Shown here one piece after another: positions 26,015-33,893 of a stretch of DNA of 64,000 bases; position 1 is the stretch's first letter, and each line of letters begins with the position of its first letter. Origin of the DNA: CAZMRQ01 sp964568795 (lineage in GTDB: Bacteria; Pseudomonadota; Gammaproteobacteria; Comchoanobacterales; Comchoanobacteraceae); contig CAZMRQ010000003.1 of the NCBI GenBank assembly GCA_964568795.1, positions 4,386 through 68,385 on the forward strand, in the 5' to 3' direction. The position numbers were made by a program, and so were the translations under genes. The notes below the pieces were generated by a model. It saw nothing but the letters and a program-made list of their open reading frames with translations. It did not search any database and was not told where the DNA came from.

Positions 26015-26482
26015 ATGACAGTTGATATGAAAAAACGCAGTGTCATTAAAAAAACAGCATTAGCCACAGCTGCAGCAGCAGCTACTGCAGCATCAGTTAA
26101 TGCCCATTATGTGCATTTTTCTCCGTCTGTAGACTACAAGCCCCAGTCAAACAATTCCTCCAGAAAGTGCGGTCTATGCATAAATTTCTATGATTCCACT
26201 TGTACTAAGCATGACAAACTCACTCCTGGAGCTGCTGTGTGTAATGATTTTTCTTCGACAAATCCACGTGAGACAATTGAAATTGAAGCAAAATATAAAG
26301 AACGCGCTTCTGGTAGCAGTAGATGCAGAAAATGTCGCTCCTATAGAAGCAGTAGACGTTCTGAAATTGGAACATGCCGTGCCAATGAAAAGTCCCTAAG
26401 GGAAATTAGCTCTTCAAAAGCCGTTTTTTATGCAGGAGCTAACTCAACTTGCAGCAGATACGTGGCAAAAAGCCACAACTAA
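26015..26482 (+). CDS. Exported Cys-rich protein with two four-Cys clusters, possible Fe-S carrier
   Basis: A 155-residue protein not assignable to a named family. The N-terminus KKRSVIKKTALATAAAAATAASVNA looks like a signal with a Lys-Arg variant of the Tat motif. Mature part: first cluster CGLC-x7-C-x12-C ending in VCNDF, then a second cluster CRKC-x13-C-x24-C. The first resembles HiPIP-like or zinc-ribbon Cys spacing. Such a Tat-like leader plus Cys clusters suggests a folded metal/Fe-S protein in the periplasm, by inference. The ATG at 26015 has GGAG 8 nt upstream. It lies between mutM and truA. Confidence 0.55.
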   Translation: MTVDMKKRSVIKKTALATAAAAATAASVNAHYVHFSPSVDYKPQSNNSSRKCGLCINFYDSTCTKHDKLTPGAAVCNDFSSTNPRETIEIEAKYKERASGSSRCRKCRSYRSSRRSEIGTCRANEKSLREISSSKAVFYAGANSTCSRYVAKSHN

Positions 26483-26496
26483 AGAGTGTTTGCTAG

Positions 26497-27270
26497 ATGC
26501 GTTTTGCTTTAGGTATATCATATCTTGGATCAAGCTATGTCGGATGGCAGTCTCAGCCAGGCCAAGATACAGTTCAGGGCCGTGTTGAGCAAGCTGCCGC
26601 TGTTGTGGCTAATCATGATGTGACATTAATGTGTGCTGGGCGCACTGACAGCGGTGTTCATGCTGCGTGTCAAGTTGCACATCTTGACGTTTACACACCT
26701 CGGTCTTCTCAGCAACTTTGCCGTGGTATAAACAGCCATCTTCCTTCTGATATTCGGGTGTTATGGGCTGTTCCTGTAGCTGATGACTTTCATGCTCGTT
26801 TTACGGCATTGTCACGCAGCTATACCTATATAATTGATCGGGGGAAGCAGCACTTGCCCGCTTTTTTAGGGTGGACTCACTGGTGCCCTTATTTGCTTGA
26901 TCTTGCCGATATTCAGAAAGCGATGGCTTTCTTTATTGGGGAGCATGATTTTGCTAGTTTTCAAGCCAGTGGCTGTCAGTCTGCTCATGCAAGACGCGAA
27001 ATAGTTGATTTTCATGTTGCTCAATCTGGCCAGTTATTATATCTTAACGTTACAGCCAATGCATTTGTTTACCGCATGGTACGTAAAATGGTTGGCTTAC
27101 TGGTTGAGATAGGTCGTGGCCGTCAGCATCCTGATAGGGTTGAGTATTTGCTTCATCATATTAGTCCTAGTGCTACACCTCCCATCGCTGCATCTGGTCT
27201 GCATCTAAGCAGCGTGGCTTATCCAGAAGGCATGATCCCGAAAGTAGCTCGGTACTTTTCAATCAGTTGA
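26497..27270 (+). CDS. truA: tRNA pseudouridine(38-40) synthase TruA
   Basis: Forms pseudouridine at tRNA positions 38-40 in the anticodon stem. The catalytic Asp is in the hallmark AGRTDSGVHA near residues 48-57; YVGWQSQPG, SLSRSYTYII-like and FVYRMVRKMVG segments are all in place. Length 257 is normal. Its stop overlaps upstream sequence of the next gene, with only 8 bp between stop and that start. Confidence 0.96.
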   Translation: MRFALGISYLGSSYVGWQSQPGQDTVQGRVEQAAAVVANHDVTLMCAGRTDSGVHAACQVAHLDVYTPRSSQQLCRGINSHLPSDIRVLWAVPVADDFHARFTALSRSYTYIIDRGKQHLPAFLGWTHWCPYLLDLADIQKAMAFFIGEHDFASFQASGCQSAHARREIVDFHVAQSGQLLYLNVTANAFVYRMVRKMVGLLVEIGRGRQHPDRVEYLLHHISPSATPPIAASGLHLSSVAYPEGMIPKVARYFSIS

Positions 27271-27278
27271 GGTTAGAT

Positions 27279-28556
27279 ATGTTTCAAGAAAAGAGCAATC
27301 AGTCACATCCCAAAGAGGCTTGGCTTTACCCCATTTACCCATCGACGCAACTGCTATCTATGTTGGGTCATAAGAACCTACTAGAGCAAATACAACAATT
27401 AATTATGAGTCGTTGTAAAAGCCCGAATGACCCTGATGACGTGAGTCAAATGATCGATCAATATTACGGTGTTTGCTACGATGATCTCTTTCATCGTTAT
27501 GCTCAATTTGTTCAGTGTTTAAATGAACCCGGACTTCATTGGGAAGAGTTCATGCTAAACCGTGCTCTTATAAGAGTCTCGGCTACACTAAAAATGACTT
27601 CTGGTCACTTGCCTCAACTTGCGAAAGCTTATCCACGCCTTGGGGGCGTAGAGAAAATACTCTATGCTATCGTATCTGCTACGCTTCTTTATGAGCTTGG
27701 CAGGGTTTGTGAAAACAGAGTGATTCATTTGTGTAATCATAAGGGCGAATTCATTGATATTTGGGATCCATTAACTGGCCCTATTGATGCCAGCTCCAAT
27801 TTCAAAGTTCGGTATGAGAAAAATTGGCAAAAAAGTTTGCTGGGTCCTCTGACTGTATGTTATTCACGCTCTGTTATGCCAAAAGTAGGCATGCTTTGGC
27901 TGGCTGATTCACCCGATCTTCTCGATTGGTGGTTTAAGCTTTTGCTCGATCCAGAAGAAGGATACAGCGAGTTCGGCATTAAATTTGATTTTGATGAATT
28001 GGCACGAAATATGGCTCGCACTGAGTTGGAGTCTTTGCCAGTGGAACGCCGTGCGTCGCAAAATATGTTGGCAGGAGAGGCTTTTTGGCAATGGCTGAAT
28101 GATGCTTTGGCAGATGGTCGGGTGCGATACAATCAGGACAACGCTTATGCGCATATGACTTCTGAAGGCTTGCTTCTAGATCATGAGAGAGCGATTGAAG
28201 AGTTTTTATTGGCTCAAGGGAATTTTACTGACAAAGCAGCGATTCTTAAACAAATAAGGCAGCTCGGTGTGGCGGAAAAAAATGGCTCTGATCTGCGTTT
28301 TTCCAAATACTTATTGTCCTATCCAGGGACTGATGCACAAAAATCAGCTACTTTGTTTGGGCATGGCCATCAACATGACACTCACCGTGTTGTCAATGGC
28401 ATCCTTATTCAGGCTTCATCACTTCAGCATGGGCATCATATGCCACAGTCTGAGCATGTCCAAGCGACTTCACAGGTATCATGGGTGAATCAGTTTTTCC
28501 AACGTTTTCTTGATCTTGTGAATATCAGTGGTTTTGATCATACAAGACAACCATAG
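27279..28556 (+). CDS. Conserved protein resembling the TraI_2 relaxase-associated domain
   Basis: A 425-residue protein between truA and accD. Its first half recalls the TraI_2 domain (WLYPIYPSTQLLS opening; SATLLYELGRV where the usual HD-type motif is LHDIGK; later MLWLADSPDLLDWW). The expected His-Asp is replaced (LYELGR), so a nuclease/hydrolase activity looks lost. The C-terminal part is unassigned. The ATG at 27279 has GAGG 6 nt upstream. It may be a domesticated plasmid-type protein. The assignment is from memory of the family pattern. Confidence 0.4.
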   Translation: MFQEKSNQSHPKEAWLYPIYPSTQLLSMLGHKNLLEQIQQLIMSRCKSPNDPDDVSQMIDQYYGVCYDDLFHRYAQFVQCLNEPGLHWEEFMLNRALIRVSATLKMTSGHLPQLAKAYPRLGGVEKILYAIVSATLLYELGRVCENRVIHLCNHKGEFIDIWDPLTGPIDASSNFKVRYEKNWQKSLLGPLTVCYSRSVMPKVGMLWLADSPDLLDWWFKLLLDPEEGYSEFGIKFDFDELARNMARTELESLPVERRASQNMLAGEAFWQWLNDALADGRVRYNQDNAYAHMTSEGLLLDHERAIEEFLLAQGNFTDKAAILKQIRQLGVAEKNGSDLRFSKYLLSYPGTDAQKSATLFGHGHQHDTHRVVNGILIQASSLQHGHHMPQSEHVQATSQVSWVNQFFQRFLDLVNISGFDHTRQP

Positions 28557-28564
28557 GTGGAAGT

Positions 28565-29404
28565 ATGAGTTGGCTATCCCGTTCTCTTCCTGGTCTTAAG
28601 GCATCTTCCCGCATGACTCCTATGCCTGTTCTTTGTCCTGAGTGTGCAAAACCATGGCATGATAATAACTCATGGCAAGTCTGCGGGAGTTGCGATCATC
28701 ATATGCCTTTAGGTATTACAGATCGATTCAAACTGTTGCTTGATCCCCATTACTGTACTTTATTCACAGACATCACCTCTTCTGATCCACTGGGTTTTGT
28801 TGATACTAAGGCGTATAAGGACCGTATAGTTGCTGCAAGAGAAAAAAGTCTCACCCAAGAGGCCCTTTCAGTTGTCACAGGCACGTTGGCGGGTTTACCA
28901 ATTACTGTGGCTGGTTTTGATTTTAGCTTTATTGGTGGCTCCATGGGAAAGGCTGTAGGTCAGAGGTATTCCCAGGCAATTGATCACTGTATTGAAAATA
29001 AGACAGCTTTGTTGACTATCAGTGCAAGTGGTGGTGCACGTATGCAGGAAGGGGTGCATTCACTTATTCAAATGGCTCGGGTGTCAATGAAATGTACTCA
29101 ACTGGCTGAAAATCGTTTGCCCCACTTGTCTTTGTGTGCGCATCCCACATCTGGCGGTGTGGCAGCAAGCATGGCGATGTTGGGTGATGTCATTTTTTCA
29201 GAGCCTAAGTCTTTTATCGGATTTGCAGGCCCGCGTGTTGTTCAGAAGACCCTATCTCAAGAGATCCCTGTTGGATTTCAGAGTGCGGAATATTGTCTAG
29301 CTCAAGGATCTCTTGATGCTATTGTGCCTCGCAAAGATCAACGTCAGTTCTGTTACGATGTTTTGTCTGTGCTATTATCACCGGAGTTGAAAACCAATGT
29401 ATAA
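28565..29404 (+). CDS. accD: Acetyl-CoA carboxylase carboxyltransferase subunit beta
   Basis: Beta half of the carboxyltransferase that makes malonyl-CoA; its partner AccA is encoded at 44.1 kb. The N-terminal zinc ribbon is CPEC...CGSC (about 23-43), followed by the crotonase-like domain with FSFIGGSMG, SGGARMQEG (oxyanion region) and GFAGPRVV. Length 279 is typical. It overlaps dedD by 8 bp; the accD-dedD-cvpA order is classic, but folC, usually between accD and dedD, is missing. Confidence 0.96.
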   Translation: MSWLSRSLPGLKASSRMTPMPVLCPECAKPWHDNNSWQVCGSCDHHMPLGITDRFKLLLDPHYCTLFTDITSSDPLGFVDTKAYKDRIVAAREKSLTQEALSVVTGTLAGLPITVAGFDFSFIGGSMGKAVGQRYSQAIDHCIENKTALLTISASGGARMQEGVHSLIQMARVSMKCTQLAENRLPHLSLCAHPTSGGVAASMAMLGDVIFSEPKSFIGFAGPRVVQKTLSQEIPVGFQSAEYCLAQGSLDAIVPRKDQRQFCYDVLSVLLSPELKTNV

Positions 29405-30062
29405 TACTGTTAAAAGATTGCTTGATATTATTATAATAGTATTGTTGATTACGATCTTAGTTCCAAGTGAGTGGTTTAAAAGGAAAGTTGAAACACCCAT
29501 AGTTGCTTCAGAGAAAGTTCAGTCACTTGCCGCAGAGACAAAGAGCAATCAGCCAAGCATCACGCAGAAGCCATCTGAGCAAGGACAGCCCGTTAAAGTC
29601 GCAGAAGGGCCAGCCCAACAAGGCTCGCAACTTCTGCCAGTTGTTAGTCAGCAGGAAAAGGCACCCAGTGCTACGCCGTCTATAGCCAGGAAGTTGAACA
29701 CGCACGCTGCTCTTTCTCCTGCGCCAACTGTCCAATCTGTTTCAAGGATAGTGCCTGCACCAGCAGCCAAGCAAAAATTGGTTGTTGTGAAATCGCAAAA
29801 AAGTGCGCCAGCAAAGTCTTACAGCAGGCCTCTCATTCAAGATAACCAGACATTCTTTAAACTAGGGGTCTTTAAAAAAGTCACGTCTATTAATCATCTG
29901 AAGCAAATGATGAATGCAGCGAAACTGCCTGTACGCTTGGTGCAGAAAGATGATATGACGGTGTTCTTTGTAGGGCCGATTGATGATCAATCTCTTGGGC
30001 AAGTCCGTGATACTTTAAAGAAAATGCAACTTCCTATTATAATGACGCGGGTGAAATCATAA
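29397..30062 (+). CDS. dedD: SPOR-domain cell-division protein, DedD-like
   Basis: A 221-residue inner-membrane protein: one N-terminal helix (about 10-21), a long Pro/Ser/Ala/Gln-rich periplasmic linker, and a C-terminal SPOR domain from about residue 150 (FFKLGVFKKVTSINHLKQMM...). SPOR domains bind denuded glycan at the septum. Position between accD and cvpA supports the DedD identity. Confidence 0.78.
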   Translation: MYNTVKRLLDIIIIVLLITILVPSEWFKRKVETPIVASEKVQSLAAETKSNQPSITQKPSEQGQPVKVAEGPAQQGSQLLPVVSQQEKAPSATPSIARKLNTHAALSPAPTVQSVSRIVPAPAAKQKLVVVKSQKSAPAKSYSRPLIQDNQTFFKLGVFKKVTSINHLKQMMNAAKLPVRLVQKDDMTVFFVGPIDDQSLGQVRDTLKKMQLPIIMTRVKS

Positions 30063-30063
30063 A

Positions 30064-30585
30064 ATGGTTAATTGGTTTGATATATGTCTTTTGGCCATGG
30101 TGTTTTTATCGGTGATTGTGGGTTTTTCAAGAGGCTTTTTCCAAGAGGCCATGACAGTATCTGCTTGGGCACTGGCTTTTGTCATGGCTTACTTGTATGC
30201 TGTCCCATGGTCGGTTCATCTTCAGACGTATATTGATAGTCCATCTCTTCGTATTATTATTCTGGCTTTGGCTATGCTCATTGTCACACTTGTTCTGGCA
30301 AAGATTATTTCCCGTATTGTGGCAGTTTTATTAAAATTTTCAGGTTTAAAAGGATTTGATCATATTCTTGGAATTATATTTGGAGGACTGCGTGGGTGGC
30401 TGGTTGTCATGCTGATTGTATTGGCTTTGGTCTCACTGCAGTTAAACAAAGATCAATGGTTCACTCAATCTAAGGTTGTCCCTTGGGTTAATAAATCAAC
30501 ACAGTTGGTTAAAAAACGTATTCCTGCTGATGTTAAAAAATGGTGGTACGGTGATAAAGCAGAGCCAAAGCCAGTTACGAAGTAG
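30064..30585 (+). CDS. cvpA: CvpA family membrane protein
   Basis: A 173-residue membrane protein with four hydrophobic segments and the family opening WFDICLL...GFSRGFFQEAM. In E. coli CvpA aids colicin V production and envelope resilience. It starts 1 bp after dedD and overlaps the convergent holA by 11 bp. Confidence 0.85.
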   Translation: MVNWFDICLLAMVFLSVIVGFSRGFFQEAMTVSAWALAFVMAYLYAVPWSVHLQTYIDSPSLRIIILALAMLIVTLVLAKIISRIVAVLLKFSGLKGFDHILGIIFGGLRGWLVVMLIVLALVSLQLNKDQWFTQSKVVPWVNKSTQLVKKRIPADVKKWWYGDKAEPKPVTK

Positions 30586-31624
30586 CTTCGTTCTCTTGAA
30601 TGAATAGCCACCAATGCTGTAATTGTGCAGCGGCAAAGGTATAATCTAAAGGGTAGAGAAGTCCTTTAAGCAACGGCTCAAGCTCGAGCAATTGCCTGTG
30701 CCACTCAAGGGCACTTTGATGCGATAAATTCTTAGCACACTGCAAGCACAATTGTTTAATGTCGGGTCGTTTGAAAAGGCCTATAGGTTGGGGCTGTTTG
30801 TTTTGGCATTCGATGATAAACCTGCTGTATTGTAAGGTCAGCCAATAGCATTGATGTATGCTGTCTTGTCCCATGCTTTCCAGTTGCTTTATAGCTGATT
30901 TAGATCCTTTTAAACACGCAATCATAACGTCACTGACCTGTGGTGCATGAGTGTGTTCTGTAAGCGATTGGATGATCTCAACATTAGGTTGACAGTTATG
31001 TTGCTGACAATATCTGATCAACTGCTGAAGGGCGTTAGGGCGTTCGTGTTGCCACTGACAGATGGCACGAGCAAGGCTTTGATCTGTCTGCCACCCATGT
31101 TGTGCTAGAGCCTGTTTGATCTTTGCTGGCGAGGCCGCTTGTGGGGCATAGCAATCAATTGCCATGATAGCTCGGTGCTTTTGTATCCAGCTAAGTGATC
31201 GGAGCGATACATCTTGCACACAGAGATGGCATTCATGCAATCGTGGCAAGTGCTGAAAGAAAGGGTGCTGAAATACATTGAGGTCAGATTTCTTAGCACC
31301 GAATATTTGAATAAGAGTCTTTTCTTGCAACAAGTCTTGGTGGCTTAGGCACTCAATGAGCCGATGTTGCCAGTCTTGATCTTGGACAGTCATTGTAATG
31401 GTATGATTAATATCTTTTTTGCGTGATTGATGAAGCCTTTCTTGATACAGGTTTAACACATCGGGTTGATAGCTCGCTAACACCCAGATAGGGAACTCTT
31501 TTTGGCTCCAGCCGGGTTTTAATTGATAACTTGCTTGATACATAAGGTCTATAGTACTTAATATTGTTGTTTCATGCCAGTATAATATGCACAATGAGAT
31601 TTCAATTTTGGACATGCCTTTCAT
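30575..31624 (-). CDS. holA: DNA polymerase III delta subunit-like protein
   Basis: Likely the delta subunit that opens the sliding clamp within the clamp loader. The C-terminal half has the HolA pattern: short AAA-derived region (QDWQHRLIECLSHQDLLQ), a SDVMIACLKGSKSAIKQL segment, and a collar-domain run ending GLLYPLDYTFAAAQLQ. The N-terminus is divergent and Walker A is absent, as in delta. The ATG at 31624 is chosen; upstream TATAAT and TTGACC on the same strand suggest an almost leaderless transcript. No ribosome site is seen. Confidence 0.55.
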   Translation of the reverse strand: MKGMSKIEISLCILYWHETTILSTIDLMYQASYQLKPGWSQKEFPIWVLASYQPDVLNLYQERLHQSRKKDINHTITMTVQDQDWQHRLIECLSHQDLLQEKTLIQIFGAKKSDLNVFQHPFFQHLPRLHECHLCVQDVSLRSLSWIQKHRAIMAIDCYAPQAASPAKIKQALAQHGWQTDQSLARAICQWQHERPNALQQLIRYCQQHNCQPNVEIIQSLTEHTHAPQVSDVMIACLKGSKSAIKQLESMGQDSIHQCYWLTLQYSRFIIECQNKQPQPIGLFKRPDIKQLCLQCAKNLSHQSALEWHRQLLELEPLLKGLLYPLDYTFAAAQLQHWWLFIQENEATS

Positions 31625-31633
31625 AATTGTGCT

Positions 31634-31660
31634 ATTATAAAGTGAGTAGTAAGAGGTCAA
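31634..31660 (-). promoter_or_regulatory. Possible leaderless promoter of holA
   Basis: On the minus strand TTGACC (31660-31655) and TATAAT (31639-31634) are 15 nt apart. The transcript would begin about 3 nt before the ATG at 31624. The -35 lies against the start of the divergent cyclodeaminase gene. Confidence 0.4.
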
Positions 31661-31662
31661 GG

Positions 31663-32646
31663 ATGATCATCCAGTCTGCAGACAGTATTAACAAGTTCAT
31701 CCAAGCGCATACAGTAGAGCAATGTCTTTCTGATATGAGGCAGGGCCTACTGGTTGCATTTACTGAGATTGCGCTCTTTGAGCAAAAGCCACGTTCAAGC
31801 TTTTATATAGATCAGGGCGTATTTGAAGATATGCCAGTACTCGGTCCTGATTATTACGCGATGAAGTATATTAATTGCCATCCTCAAAACATTAATCAAC
31901 AATTGCCCACTATAATGGGTGTGGGGTTGTTAGTGGAGAGACAAACAGGCAGGCCTTTGATGATAGCTGATATGGCTCTTTTAACAGCTATACGCACAGC
32001 AGCTATGCAAGCACTGGTGCTCAGCCAATGTCGCTTACAAAATCCTCAGAATCTTGCTTGTATTGGTTGTGGTGCTCAGGCAGAGTTTCTTTGTTTGGCT
32101 ATGTCACAAGTCATGGACCTTCAACAAGTCACTTTATTTGATATTGATACATATGCAGCTATGCGTTGTGCACAACATCTGAGTGAGCGCGGCATCGTTG
32201 TTGAAGTGGCTACAAGTGCTGATATGTGTGCAAGTCACGCTGATGTGCTGATCACATCAACATGTTCGTATCAACGGCAATGCCTTATGACTGAATTGCC
32301 AAAGAGGTGCCAGTTCATCGCAGCTGTTGGTGGAGATGCCCCTGGTAAGACAGAGTTTTCTGCAGACATAGTAGAAAAATGCCAAGTTGTGACCGAGTAC
32401 ATAGACCAAGCCCTGATTGAAGGTGAAATACAAGGAAGAAAAGACTTGGATGTTAGGGATGTTCACAGTATAATCAGCCAAAATCTCGATGTCCGTGATG
32501 GCTGCATATTTCATGATTCAGTGGGTATAGCTCTTGAAGATTATGTAGCATTGAGTTGGCTTTACAGTCGTTGTAATGCCAAAGACCAGCAGTTCTGTGC
32601 TCAGCCTGCTGATCCTAAAAACTTATTTTCCTTGGTGGTAGAATGA
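31663..32646 (+). CDS. Ornithine cyclodeaminase / mu-crystallin family protein
   Basis: A 327-residue NAD-dependent enzyme of the OCD family, which converts ornithine to proline with loss of ammonia. Family features include KYINCHPQN, a TGRPLMIADM segment, the Rossmann IGCGAQAEF, the AAVGGDAPGKTEF motif and the D-S-V-G-I-A-L-E-D-Y catalytic region. Other members act on alanine, lysine or other amino acids, so the substrate is probable rather than proven. Arginase at 40.5 kb supports ornithine supply. Its stop overlaps the MFS start (ATGA). Confidence 0.82.
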   Translation: MIIQSADSINKFIQAHTVEQCLSDMRQGLLVAFTEIALFEQKPRSSFYIDQGVFEDMPVLGPDYYAMKYINCHPQNINQQLPTIMGVGLLVERQTGRPLMIADMALLTAIRTAAMQALVLSQCRLQNPQNLACIGCGAQAEFLCLAMSQVMDLQQVTLFDIDTYAAMRCAQHLSERGIVVEVATSADMCASHADVLITSTCSYQRQCLMTELPKRCQFIAAVGGDAPGKTEFSADIVEKCQVVTEYIDQALIEGEIQGRKDLDVRDVHSIISQNLDVRDGCIFHDSVGIALEDYVALSWLYSRCNAKDQQFCAQPADPKNLFSLVVE

Positions 32647-33893
32647 ATGTAAGGTTTAATGGCGTCATCTTTTGGTTCTGTAGCGTATTGATGTTTGTAT
32701 TAGGGTTAATGTTACAAATATCATTCGGGCTATTTACAGTGCAGCTGGTCAAAGATTTGCATTTAGATACGTCAGAAGTCAGTTATTTGATTGCTTCAAC
32801 TGCTTATTTGCATATATTCATGCAGTCTGTCGGTGGGGCGATTGTTGATCGCTTTGGTGCTAGGGTTGTCATGGGGGTGGGATGTCTTATCTCAGCATTA
32901 GCGGGTTGGGGGCTGATGCATGCGGATCAATTTTATTCTGCAGTGTTGTTCCGTTTAATAATGGGTTTTGGGTTGTCTTGTGGCTTCTTATGCATCAGTT
33001 TCTTGAGTGCAAACTGGATGCCTGCACGCTTTTTTGGGTTGATGGTGTCTTTGGCAGAGATGTGTGGTGTTTTTGGTTCGTGTGTGCTTGAGATATCGTT
33101 GGCAAGCAAGGTCGAAACTATGTCTTGGCGTGGATTTACTGGTGCAATAACTGTGGTTATTTTTGTTCTAGGCATTGTCTCCTTAGTCATTATTAGGGAT
33201 CGACCATCTCATATGGAGTCTGACTATCCAAGAGCGAGTTGGCGGGACTTATATCAGCAGTTTATAAATCTTTTGTCTATGGGGCGGGTTTGGATTAATG
33301 GCATGTATTCTGGGGCACTATTCAGTGTTTTAACAGGGTTTTGTGCATCTTGGGGACCGCATTTCTTTGCTTTAGCTAGAAAAGTGTCTTTGCATCAGGG
33401 TGCAGTTTGTTGTGGCTATATTATGGTGGGTATGGGGATAGGTGCTGGTTTTGTAGGTTGGATATCGACGCGGGATATTAGATTTCCACCTGTGATGTGC
33501 TTGATGTCTTTTTTCTGTGCTGTATGTATGGGTACCGTGATCATACTGCCTCAACTTAATAGTTATGTATTGTATAGTTTGCTCTTTATCGTCGGTTTTT
33601 CTGCTAGCTCCTATTTGCTATCGTTTTCGGTGGCATATGGTTTTGTGCCAGCAGGGGGAAAGACAAGCATTATGGGCATGACCAATATGATGTCTGTTTT
33701 GCTCGGTCCTATACTGCTGACATTGACAAGCTATGTGATGGAATGGATTGCATGTTCAGATCAGGTTAAGTCAGTGACCTATTCCGTGCTTGACTACCAA
33801 CTGGCACTTGCCTTGTATCCCCTTGTCCTGGTGTGGGGTTTCCTGTTAGCGCTTCGCTTAAAACGGTTTGATGAGCAGGAGAACCTGTTGTAG
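32643..33893 (+). CDS. MFS transporter coupled to the cyclodeaminase gene
   Basis: A 416-residue, 12-helix major facilitator. The DRFGARVV motif A in loop 2-3 is present. Overlap of 4 bp with the cyclodeaminase gene indicates joint expression, so an amino-acid or related substrate is plausible but not shown. The last 128 bp are read antisense as the tail of the 870-residue gene. Confidence 0.82.
   Translation: MNVRFNGVIFWFCSVLMFVLGLMLQISFGLFTVQLVKDLHLDTSEVSYLIASTAYLHIFMQSVGGAIVDRFGARVVMGVGCLISALAGWGLMHADQFYSAVLFRLIMGFGLSCGFLCISFLSANWMPARFFGLMVSLAEMCGVFGSCVLEISLASKVETMSWRGFTGAITVVIFVLGIVSLVIIRDRPSHMESDYPRASWRDLYQQFINLLSMGRVWINGMYSGALFSVLTGFCASWGPHFFALARKVSLHQGAVCCGYIMVGMGIGAGFVGWISTRDIRFPPVMCLMSFFCAVCMGTVIILPQLNSYVLYSLLFIVGFSASSYLLSFSVAYGFVPAGGKTSIMGMTNMMSVLLGPILLTLTSYVMEWIACSDQVKSVTYSVLDYQLALALYPLVLVWGFLLALRLKRFDEQENLL

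Noticed and set aside
26190..26399. 69-codon frame inside the Cys-rich gene
   Set aside because: Wholly contained in a gene with better start, signal peptide and Cys pattern.
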